A DNA stretch of 13,420 nucleotides from Acidimicrobiaceae bacterium (GTDB lineage Bacteria > Actinomycetota > Acidimicrobiia > Acidimicrobiales > Aldehydirespiratoraceae): NCBI GenBank assembly GCA_009840695.1, contig VXNG01000128.1, positions 1 through 13,420 of the forward strand, given 5' to 3'. The notes beneath the pieces are model-generated. The model did no database searches. It was not told where the DNA came from and worked only from the letters and a program-made list of their open reading frames with translations. Numbering within the stretch: the first letter of the stretch is position 1; every line of letters starts with the position of its first letter. Of this stretch, positions 7,309 through 13,392 are shown in pieces. The position numbers and the translations under genes are program-made.

Positions 7309-7779
7309 ATGCACCTCGACATCGAAGACGGCTTCGACCTCCGGCTCACCGAGGTCGGCGACGAGTTGCCGCCCGCCTCGCTCGGGCCGCTGCGGATAGA
7401 GCACTTCTGCCGGTACATGTTCGCGTGCGGGGTACCGGGACCCGAACGAGACGGCGGGGACGTGCACTACGACATGTGGGCCGCGGCCCGGGCCGGGTTC
7501 AACGACGTGTTCGACATGGGAGCCTGGCGCACCGCGCTGTTCGTCGAACTGGCCGAGAACCAGTGGGGCGGGCCCCACACCCGGGTCACCAGGATCAGGA
7601 ACCGCTACGGCGGGATGGTCTACCGGGACGACACGCTGCGTTTCTGTGGCCGGGTGGCAGCCAAAGAAACGACGCCGGACGGTTCGCTGGTCATCGACGT
7701 CGACATCTGGAACGACATTGGTTCCGGCCCCCCGGTAACCACCGGCGAGATGACGCTCCGGGTTCCCCCAGCCGGCTGA
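7309..7779 (+). CDS. MaoC-like hotdog hydratase/dehydratase, predicted catalytic subunit
   Basis: The 156-residue product is a single hotdog domain. The catalytic stretch is PERDGGDVHYDMWAAARAGF, in which Asp48 and His53 keep the Asp-x4-His spacing of (R)-specific enoyl-CoA hydratases. The HYD..A..AGF pattern also matches the canonical NPIHxDxxxAxxxGF helix. The C-terminal strands (NRYGGMVYRDDTLRFCGRV, ending GEMTLRV) fit MaoC family proteins. AAGGAG (7297-7302) precedes the ATG by six bases. It lies 25 nt after the partner lacking the dyad, so the two probably form a heteromer that hydrates or dehydrates the CoA thioester made by the upstream synthetase. It is the last gene of the block, with its stop inside a small hairpin. 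Confidence 0.78.
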   Translation: MHLDIEDGFDLRLTEVGDELPPASLGPLRIEHFCRYMFACGVPGPERDGGDVHYDMWAAARAGFNDVFDMGAWRTALFVELAENQWGGPHTRVTRIRNRYGGMVYRDDTLRFCGRVAAKETTPDGSLVIDVDIWNDIGSGPPVTTGEMTLRVPPAG

Positions 7780-7791
7780 GCCCGCTCAGCC
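7774..7791. terminator. Candidate bidirectional terminator hairpin between converging operons
   Basis: GGCTGAG (7774-7780) and CTCAGCC (7785-7791) form a perfect 7-bp stem with a CCCG loop. It includes the stop codon of the + strand hotdog gene and ends 2 nt before the stop of the - strand SDR gene. The position, between two convergent genes only 14 nt apart, suits a shared terminator. No U-tract is present on either side, so the call is tentative. Confidence 0.4.
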
Positions 7792-7793
7792 CC

Positions 7794-8702
7794 TCAATCG
7801 GCCATGGTCGAGTTCGGGGCGGCTCGGTCGACCAGTCCGGGAACTACCGCTCCCAACTCGGCCGGGTCCCATCGCCCGTCCTTGACCTCGGTCGGGCCTC
7901 GCCGCCATCCCTCGGCCACGCTGACAGTGCCGCCGTGGACCAGGAAGACCCTTCCGGTGATGTCGCTGGACTCCGAGCTGCCGAGCCACACCACGAGGGG
8001 CGAGATGTTCCCGGCGTTGAACGTGTCGAATTCTCCGGGCTTCGCGGCGAACATCTCTTGCAGTCCGGGGACATTCTCGGTGAGGCGTGTCCGGGCGTCG
8101 GGCGAGATGGCGTTGACGGTCACGCCGTAGCGTCCCAGCTCCTGGGACGTGATCACCGTGAACGCGGCGATCCCGGCCTTGGCCGCGCCGTAGTTCGACT
8201 GCCCGATGTTGCCGAAGATCCCCGAGGTGGACGTGGTGTTGATGATGCGGGCGTCGACCGGGTTGCCCGCCTTGGCCTGCTCACGCCAGTAGGCCGCCGC
8301 GCAGCGGCTGGGGAGATAGGTCCCCCTCAGGTGAACCGTGATCACGCCGTCCCACAGGTCCTCGGTCAGGTTGACCAGCATGCGGTCGCGGATGATCCCC
8401 GCGTTGTTGACCAGCACGTCGAGCCGGCCGAAGGACTCCAGCGCGGTGTCGATGAGCCTGCCGGCGCCGTCCGTGTCGGCGACGTTGTTGAAGTTGCTGA
8501 CCGCCTCGCCGCCGAGGTCCCTGATCTCGGCCGCCACCGCCTCGGCCGGTGCGTCCGAAGTGCCGCTGCCGTCGAGCTGCCCTCCAAGGTCGTTCACGAC
8601 CACCCGGGCGCCCTGCCGGGCGAACTCCAGGGCGTGCTCCCGCCCGATGCCCCGGCCCGCGCCGGTGATGACCACCACCCGGCCCTCGCATATTCCTGTC
8701 AT
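7794..8702 (-). CDS. SDR family NAD-dependent 3-hydroxyacyl-CoA dehydrogenase (HSD17B4/Fox2-like)
   Basis: This oxidoreductase probably oxidises a (3R)-hydroxyacyl-CoA or similar alcohol to the ketone. The 302 residues contain the classical SDR set: cofactor motif TGAGRGIG (13-20), Asp38 at the end of beta2 in VVVNDLGG (favouring NAD over NADP), NNAG (99-102), VHLRG, and the catalytic Ser158, Tyr171 and Lys175 in NYGAAK. GREHALEFARQGARVVVND and FGNIGQSNYGAAKAG are hallmarks of the dehydrogenase part of peroxisomal multifunctional enzyme 2 and its bacterial relatives. A tail after about residue 255 (GWRRGPTEVKDGRWDP) also fits that group. The ATG at 8702 has GGGAG just upstream; a longer frame from 8807 overlaps the DUF35 gene without similarity. 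It is the third gene of the - strand operon, 16 nt after the DUF35 gene. Confidence 0.88.
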   Translation of the reverse strand: MTGICEGRVVVITGAGRGIGREHALEFARQGARVVVNDLGGQLDGSGTSDAPAEAVAAEIRDLGGEAVSNFNNVADTDGAGRLIDTALESFGRLDVLVNNAGIIRDRMLVNLTEDLWDGVITVHLRGTYLPSRCAAAYWREQAKAGNPVDARIINTTSTSGIFGNIGQSNYGAAKAGIAAFTVITSQELGRYGVTVNAISPDARTRLTENVPGLQEMFAAKPGEFDTFNAGNISPLVVWLGSSESSDITGRVFLVHGGTVSVAEGWRRGPTEVKDGRWDPAELGAVVPGLVDRAAPNSTMAD

Positions 8703-8718
8703 AGTCAACTCCCTTGTG

Positions 8719-9126
8719 TTAGTGGTTGGAAGGCTCGAACAGCGGCAGATTCCGACCGTCGGACAGCTGCTCCCAGGTGACCCGCACGCCCATGCCGACG
8801 GCGACATCGTCGGGCTCGCAGCCGACGATGTTGCTCATCATGCGGGCTCCTTCGTCGAGGTCGACCAGCGCCACCACGTAGGGCGTGCGTTCTGCCATCT
8901 CCGCACTCCCGGTGCGGTGGTGCACCGAGAAGGCATAGACCGTGCCGGCACCGGGCGAATCCCGCCATTCGAGATCGGATCCACCGCAGGCCGGGCAGAT
9001 CTCTCGCGGGTAGAACACGACGCGCTCGCACGACCGGCACCACTGCATGATCAGCCGTTGCTCGCGGGTCGCCTGCCAGAACGGCTCGCTGACAGGCATG
9101 GATGGGGGCTCGAACCGGCCGGCCAT
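8719..9126 (-). CDS. Zn-ribbon/OB-fold DUF35 protein, partner of the thiolase-like enzyme
   Basis: The 135-residue product has an N-terminal rubredoxin-like zinc ribbon with Cys30-x2-Cys33 and Cys44-x2-Cys47 (WCRSCER, ICPACGG). An OB fold follows, recognisable from GAGTVYAFSVHHR and PYVVALVDLDEGARMMSNIVG. DUF35 proteins bind CoA thioesters and form complexes with adjacent thiolase-superfamily enzymes; in ChsH2 such a domain holds the aldolase Ltp2. The gene begins 2 nt after the stop of the thiolase-like gene, so the two are almost certainly co-translated and form a complex. GAAGAGG just upstream of ATG 9126 supports this start; the frame continues upstream into the thiolase gene without similarity. 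All four zinc ligands are intact. Confidence 0.9.
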   Translation of the reverse strand: MAGRFEPPSMPVSEPFWQATREQRLIMQWCRSCERVVFYPREICPACGGSDLEWRDSPGAGTVYAFSVHHRTGSAEMAERTPYVVALVDLDEGARMMSNIVGCEPDDVAVGMGVRVTWEQLSDGRNLPLFEPSNH

Positions 9127-9128
9127 GG

Positions 9129-10313
9129 CTACAGGGCCTCTTCGGAGCCGAGAACGACGGTGGCGATGGCGGAGAGGGCGCCGCCGGCGCCGTGGGCCAC
9201 CGCGACGGCGGGCTCGGGCAACTGCCGGGGACCGCACTCGCCGCGGAGCTGCCTGACTGCCTCGACCAGCAGGAACATCCCGTACATGCCGGGATGGGTG
9301 TAGGAGAGCCCGCCCCCGTTGGTGTTCGTGGGCAGGGAGCCGCCCGGTCCCAGCTTGCCGTCCTCGACGAAGCCGCCGCCCTCGCCCTTCGCACAGAATC
9401 CGAGGTCCTCGAGGTGCAGCAGGACGGTGATAGTGAAGGAGTCGTAGGCCATGAGGACATCCACGTCGGAGGGCGCGACCTGGGCCATCTCGAACGCCCG
9501 CCGGCCCGACTCGATCCCGGCCGTGGCCGTGATCTCGGGCATCTGGCTGATCATGTCGTGGTCATGGCAGGTCGCCGCGCCCAGCACGTAAACGGGCGGC
9601 TTGCGCAGATCGGCGGCGCGTTCCGCGCTGGTCAGCACGAACGCCCCGGCGCCGTCGGTCACCAGGCAGCAGTCGAGACGATGCAGCGGCGACAACAGCA
9701 CCGGCGAGCCGACCACATCGTCCACCGTGATCGGCGTCTGGTAGCGGGCCCTCGGATTCATCTCGGCCCACTGGCGGGTACTCACCGCGATCTGGGCCAG
9801 CTGCTCGGAAGTCGTCCCGTACTGGGCCATGTGCCGGCTGGCGGCCAGGGCATACGGACCCATCGGCTGCCACAGCCCGTAAGGGGCCTCCCATTCGGCC
9901 TCAGGGTGGTAGCCGATCCACGAAGGCATACCGGAGTCGATGCCGCTCTTGAAGTCGCCGCGGGGCGTCTCCGCGTAGACGCACACCACCACGTCGCAGA
10001 GGCCGACCGTCACGGCCGCGGCGGCGTGCTCCAGATGGACCTCGTAGCTGGAGCCCCCGACATTGGTCGACTCGGTGAAGACCGGGTGGATTCCCAGGTA
10101 TTCGGCCAGACCGAGCGATGTGCCCGTGTAGGTGGACGGACCCACGTGGCACACACCGTCCACGTCGTCGAGCGACAGGCCGGCGTCGTCGAGGGCCTCA
10201 AAGACCATGGTCGCCTCCAAGGCCCGCCCCCTGAGCGGAAGCTCGCCGGTCGGCGACACCGCGTCGGCCACCCCGACGACCGCGGTCGCACCGCGGAGGG
10301 ATCTTCCGCCCAT
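9129..10313 (-). CDS. Thiolase-superfamily protein (SCPx/Ltp2-like), lacking the catalytic cysteine; probable aldolase
   Basis: The 394-residue product is a full-length thiolase fold of the lipid-transfer-protein/SCPx group. Diagnostic blocks are LEDLGFCAKGEGGGFVEDG, GGGLSYTHPGMYGMFLLVEA, and HGAGGAL near the C-terminus. In true thiolases the nucleophilic Cys lies in a C-S-S-G-type turn at the start of a helix; here the equivalent stretch is NVGGSSYEVHLEHA, which places Gly87 at the Cys position by ungapped counting. Tyr290 (in AYDSF) and Tyr338 (in LSYTHPG) are spaced like the two tyrosines reported as catalytic in Ltp2 steroid side-chain aldolases. With the DUF35 gene 2 nt downstream, retro-aldol C-C cleavage of a 3-hydroxyacyl-CoA seems more likely than thiolysis. 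ATG 10313 is preceded by a GGGGGTG run on the - strand. It leads the - strand operon and diverges from the carboxyltransferase gene. Confidence 0.82.
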   Translation of the reverse strand: MGGRSLRGATAVVGVADAVSPTGELPLRGRALEATMVFEALDDAGLSLDDVDGVCHVGPSTYTGTSLGLAEYLGIHPVFTESTNVGGSSYEVHLEHAAAAVTVGLCDVVVCVYAETPRGDFKSGIDSGMPSWIGYHPEAEWEAPYGLWQPMGPYALAASRHMAQYGTTSEQLAQIAVSTRQWAEMNPRARYQTPITVDDVVGSPVLLSPLHRLDCCLVTDGAGAFVLTSAERAADLRKPPVYVLGAATCHDHDMISQMPEITATAGIESGRRAFEMAQVAPSDVDVLMAYDSFTITVLLHLEDLGFCAKGEGGGFVEDGKLGPGGSLPTNTNGGGLSYTHPGMYGMFLLVEAVRQLRGECGPRQLPEPAVAVAHGAGGALSAIATVVLGSEEAL

Positions 10314-10453
10314 ATGGCACCCCCTAGACGGCTGCGTCCGGTGTTGCCGACGCCGCGAGTCTTGCTCCGGCGCGTCTTGCGGGCAAAATCAGGGGGCGGG
10401 CGGCAACGGTCCTGCGGCTGTTGGACCGAGCCGCTCGCGACAGGAGGACCGAC
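10314..10453. promoter_or_regulatory. Divergent intergenic regulatory region
   Basis: These 140 nt separate the thiolase-like gene (-) from the carboxyltransferase gene (+) and should hold both promoters. An imperfect direct repeat, CGCGAGTCTTGC (10354-10365) and GCGCGTCTTGC (10370-10380), has its TCTTGC cores about 15 nt apart and could be an operator. A weak + strand promoter is possible: TTGCTC (10362-10367), 16 nt, CAAAAT (10384-10389). I found no convincing - strand promoter. No regulator gene lies in the window. Confidence 0.4.
10442..10447 (+). promoter_or_regulatory. Consensus ribosome binding site of the carboxyltransferase gene
   Basis: AGGAGG is a perfect anti-16S complement, six bases before the ATG at 10454. 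It sets that ATG as the start rather than a TTG at 10421 in the same frame, which would put this ribosome binding site inside the coding region. Confidence 0.85.
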
Positions 10454-12037
10454 ATGGACCAGGACCGCTCCGAGCACCAGGACCGCTCCATGGACGAGCT
10501 GACTGCGGACCTCGAGGAACGCCGGCGGCGGGTCCGCGTTGAGATGGGGGGAGCCCACCGGGTCCAGTCCCTTCGCGACAGGGGCGTTTTGACCGCCCGC
10601 GAACGGATCGACCTTCTGCTGGACGAGGGCTCCTTCCGCGAGCTCGGGACCTTCGCGGTCTCATGGAACCCCGAGGACCGGCAAGACACGCCGGGCGACG
10701 GCCGCATCTGCGGCTTCGGGCTCGTCGACGGCCGTCCTGTCGCGGTGGAGGCCGACGACGTCACCGTCAAGGGCGCGTCATCGGCCATCGTGAACCTGCG
10801 CCGCATGGACCGGGTGTACCTCCAGGCGGTTCGGGCCGGGAACCCACTCGTCTACTTCGGCGAGAACCGGGGAGGGCGGCTCCCCGAGAACATGGGGAGC
10901 GAGGCCATCTGCGAGGTCGGCCACGAGGCCATCGCCTGGCTGAAGCGAAGGCGCGACATCCCTCTGGCCACCGTGATCACCGGCACGTCGCTTGGCTCGT
11001 CCAGCCTGGTCGCCGCGGCCAGCGACCTGGCCATCCAGGTGGAGGGAACCACCATGAGCGTGGTGTCGCCGCGGATCGTCGAGATCGCCACCGGCGAGTC
11101 GGTCACGCTCGAAGAGCTGGGCGGCCCCGAGGTCCACGCCCGGACGACCGGTCTGATCGACCAGACCGCGGCCGACGTCGAGGAGGCCGTGCGCATGGTG
11201 CAGCAGTGGCTGTCGTACCTGCCCTCCAACATCGGGCAGCCGCCCCCGCTCACGACCGAGGCCCCTCCCCCCGGGCGGGCCCGGCTCAGCGAGATGGTGC
11301 CCACCCGGCGCCAGCGCGGCTACGACATGCGTCGGGTGCTGACCGAGCTCGTCGACGACGGCCAGTACCTGGAGTTGAAGCCCAAGTTCGGCCGGAGCCT
11401 GACCACCGTCCTGGCCCGCCTCGGGGGCATGCCCGTGGGGATCATGGCCTCCAACCCCATGTTCGAAGCGGGCTCGCTAACCCCCGCGGCCTGCGACAAG
11501 GGAACCCGGCTGCTGTGCCTGTGCGACGCCTTCGACCTGCCGCTGGTCATCCTCCAGGACACGCCCGGATTCCTGGTGGGCCGGAGGGTCGAGCACGACC
11601 GCTTCATCAACAAGTGCACCATGTTCTTCGAGGCGCTGGTCCAGGCCTCGATGCCCCGGCTGGTGGTGCTGATCCGCAAGGCCTACGGAGCTGCCTTCGG
11701 CAGCCTCGGGGGCGCGGGCACGGGAAGCGACCTGCTGGTGGCCTGGCCCACCGCGGAGATCGGCTTCATGGATCCGGCGGTGGCGGTGAACGCGCTCTAC
11801 GCAGAGGAGCTGGCCGAACTGGAGGGTGAAGCGAGGGCGGCGAGGTTCACCGAGCTCGCCGACGGTCTGCGCCAGGGCAACGATCCCTACGGTCCGGCCG
11901 GGACGATGCAGATCGACGAGGTCATCCACCCCGACGAGACCCGGTCACTGCTGATCAGCGAACTCAGGCGGCATCGGGCCCTGCCGCCGCGCCCGCCAGA
12001 GCAGCGCTCCCTCCGGAACTGGCCCACCAGCTGGTGA
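10454..12037 (+). CDS. Acyl-CoA carboxylase carboxyltransferase (beta) subunit, PccB/MccB-like
   Basis: This is predicted to be the carboxyltransferase half of a biotin-dependent acyl-CoA carboxylase, moving CO2 from carboxybiotin to an acyl-CoA. The 527 residues match the family length and its two crotonase-like halves. The N-half has RERIDLLLDEGSFRELG, the first oxyanion region GTSLGSSS (177-184), and SPRIVEIATGE. The C-half has LVDDGQYLELKPKFG, QDTPGFLVG, RKAYGAAF (408-415), and AWPTAEIGFMDP. The usual GG of the first oxyanion loop appears as Gly-Ser. The residue after KAYGAAF is Gly416, where propionyl-CoA enzymes usually have the Asp of KAYGGAYDVM, so the substrate pocket probably differs. 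No biotin carboxylase or biotin-carrier gene lies in the window, so the alpha subunit must be encoded elsewhere. A biotin-dependent decarboxylase subunit is a less likely alternative. Confidence 0.85.
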   Translation: MDQDRSEHQDRSMDELTADLEERRRRVRVEMGGAHRVQSLRDRGVLTARERIDLLLDEGSFRELGTFAVSWNPEDRQDTPGDGRICGFGLVDGRPVAVEADDVTVKGASSAIVNLRRMDRVYLQAVRAGNPLVYFGENRGGRLPENMGSEAICEVGHEAIAWLKRRRDIPLATVITGTSLGSSSLVAAASDLAIQVEGTTMSVVSPRIVEIATGESVTLEELGGPEVHARTTGLIDQTAADVEEAVRMVQQWLSYLPSNIGQPPPLTTEAPPPGRARLSEMVPTRRQRGYDMRRVLTELVDDGQYLELKPKFGRSLTTVLARLGGMPVGIMASNPMFEAGSLTPAACDKGTRLLCLCDAFDLPLVILQDTPGFLVGRRVEHDRFINKCTMFFEALVQASMPRLVVLIRKAYGAAFGSLGGAGTGSDLLVAWPTAEIGFMDPAVAVNALYAEELAELEGEARAARFTELADGLRQGNDPYGPAGTMQIDEVIHPDETRSLLISELRRHRALPPRPPEQRSLRNWPTSW

Positions 12038-12056
12038 CTCCGCTTGGCGCTCGCTC

Positions 12057-12093
12057 TTGGCCCCGGCCGGGAGGGGACTCCTAGGATGAATCC
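12057..12093 (+). promoter_or_regulatory. Candidate internal, possibly leaderless, promoter before the crotonase gene
   Basis: TAGGAT (12082-12087) fits the TANNNT -10 element and ends 6 nt before the GTG start codon at 12094, the spacing expected if transcription begins at the start codon. A loose -35 (TTGGCC, 12057-12062) lies 19 nt upstream. AGGA within the same bases could instead act as a Shine-Dalgarno on a longer transcript, so both readings are possible. Confidence 0.35.
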
Positions 12094-12861
12094 GTGGTCA
12101 GCCTGGGTGACTGTCGCGACGTCAGTGTCGACGTCGACGATTCGTGTGTGGCAACCGTCACGATCCACCGCCCGCCCAACAACTTCTTCGACTACAACCT
12201 GATCGCCTCGCTGGTGACCGTGTTCGCCGCCGTCGACGACTGTCCCGGCGCCCGAGCCATCGTGCTGGCGGCGGAAGGCAAGCACTTCTGCGCCGGGGCC
12301 GACTTCAGCGACACCGACGAACGGGCCGGCGAGCTGTACCACGAGGCGGTCGGGTTCTTCACGGCGAAGACGCCGGTCGTCGCCGCCGTTCAGGGAGCCG
12401 CCGTCGGCGGCGGCCTCGGACTGGCGATGATGGCCGATTTCCGGGTGGCGGCCCCCGAGGCTCGCTTCTCGGCCAACTTCTCCCTGCTCGGCTACCACCA
12501 CGGATCGGGACTCTCGGTGACGCTGCCCCGCGCCATCGGACACCAGGCCGCGCTCGACCTGCTCTACACGGGCCGCAGAGTCAAGGGCGCCGAGGCGCTG
12601 GAGATCGGGCTCTGCGACGAACTCGTCCCGCTAGACCAGTTGGCCGGCGCGGCCCACGCCCGGGCCGCCACCCTCGCCAGCGCCGCGCCACTGTCGCTGC
12701 GCGCCATCCGGGAGACGATGCGGGGGGATCTGGCCACCCTTGTCAGGACGGCAACCGACCGGGAAGTGATCGAACAGCACCGGCTGGAACGGACCAACGA
12801 CTTCGCCGAGGGAGTGGCCGCCTACGCCGAACGCCGCAAACCGAACTTCACGGGCGCCTGA
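12094..12861 (+). CDS. Enoyl-CoA hydratase/isomerase (crotonase) family protein with substituted catalytic glutamates
   Basis: The 255-residue product has the crotonase fold. The first oxyanion-hole segment is HFCAGADFS (65-72), the second is VQGAAVGGGLGLAMMADFRVA, and the C-terminal trimerisation helix is present. It aligns without gaps to classical enoyl-CoA hydratase across the active site, but the two catalytic glutamates are replaced: Glu144 (rat numbering) by Phe129, and Glu164 by Asp155. The replacing segment, ANFSLLGYHHGSGLSVTLPR, has His135 and His136 near the active site and looks like a coherent subfamily, not decay. Ordinary syn-hydration is therefore doubtful; isomerase, lyase, hydrolase or another CoA-enolate reaction is possible. 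The GTG start is supported by the preceding AGGA, and the 56-nt gap after the carboxyltransferase gene may hold a promoter. Family call is firm; reaction is unknown. Confidence 0.87.
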   Translation: MVSLGDCRDVSVDVDDSCVATVTIHRPPNNFFDYNLIASLVTVFAAVDDCPGARAIVLAAEGKHFCAGADFSDTDERAGELYHEAVGFFTAKTPVVAAVQGAAVGGGLGLAMMADFRVAAPEARFSANFSLLGYHHGSGLSVTLPRAIGHQAALDLLYTGRRVKGAEALEIGLCDELVPLDQLAGAAHARAATLASAAPLSLRAIRETMRGDLATLVRTATDREVIEQHRLERTNDFAEGVAAYAERRKPNFTGA

Positions 12862-12915
12862 CCGCAACCGCTCGCACGGCACACAACCGCACCAACCATC
12901 ACAAGGAGAGACCCC

Positions 12916-13392
12916 ATGAGCAACTCGACTGCCGCCCTGGAGGCCATGAGCCCCCGGGTCGGAGAGTTCCAGGGAACCGGCGACTGGTTCACCGTCACCC
13001 AGGAGCAGATCAACCAGTTCGCGGACGTCACCCTCGACCACCAGTTCATCCACACCGACCCCGAGCGGGCCGCGGCCGAGACCCCGTTCGGCGGGGCGAT
13101 CGCCCACGGGTTCCTCACGCTGTCGATGCTGACGCACCTCCAGGAGTCGATCGGCACCGACCTGTGGAGGCGCGAGGGGCTCGACATGTTCCTCAACTAC
13201 GGATTCGACAAGGTCAGATTCATCAGTCCCGTGCCGGCAGGGGCGCGCATCCGGGCCTCAGCGGTGCTGAGCAAGACCGAGCTGAAGGGGACCTCGGTCC
13301 AGACCACACGGACCATGACCGTCGAGATCGAAGGAACGGACAGGCCGGCCCTGGTCGCCGAGTGGATCGATCGCGCCGTCTACGACTCCTAG
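12916..13392 (+). CDS. MaoC family (R)-specific enoyl-CoA hydratase/dehydratase (NodN-like)
   Basis: The 158-residue product is a single-domain hotdog hydratase. The hydratase-2 motif is intact: QINQFADVTLDHQFIH with Asp41 and His46 spaced Asp-x4-His, then TDPERAA, and GGAIAHGFLTLSML forming the central helix and wall of the tunnel. The downstream strands NYGFDKVRFISPVPAGARIR are typical of MaoC/NodN proteins. It would hydrate a trans-2-enoyl-CoA to the (R)-3-hydroxyacyl-CoA, the stereochemistry used by HSD17B4-like SDRs such as the one on the - strand here. AAGGAG (12903-12908) precedes the ATG. It is 54 nt downstream of the crotonase gene and presumably in the same operon. Unlike the earlier hotdog pair it appears able to act alone, as a homodimer. 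Confidence 0.9.
   Translation: MSNSTAALEAMSPRVGEFQGTGDWFTVTQEQINQFADVTLDHQFIHTDPERAAAETPFGGAIAHGFLTLSMLTHLQESIGTDLWRREGLDMFLNYGFDKVRFISPVPAGARIRASAVLSKTELKGTSVQTTRTMTVEIEGTDRPALVAEWIDRAVYDS

Noticed and set aside
8703..8807. Longer N-terminus for the SDR gene
   Set aside because: The extra 35 residues overlap the DUF35 gene and precede a start with a good ribosome binding site that places the Rossmann motif at the usual distance.
9129..10313. Annotation as a conventional acetyl-CoA acetyltransferase
   Set aside because: The nucleophilic cysteine is absent from the expected helix start; thiolase activity is not supported even though the fold is clear.
12038..12081. Rho-independent terminator after the carboxyltransferase gene (CCCGGCCGGG at 12062-12071)
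   Set aside because: It is a palindrome with no room for a loop, and no U-tract follows. It does not form a convincing terminator.
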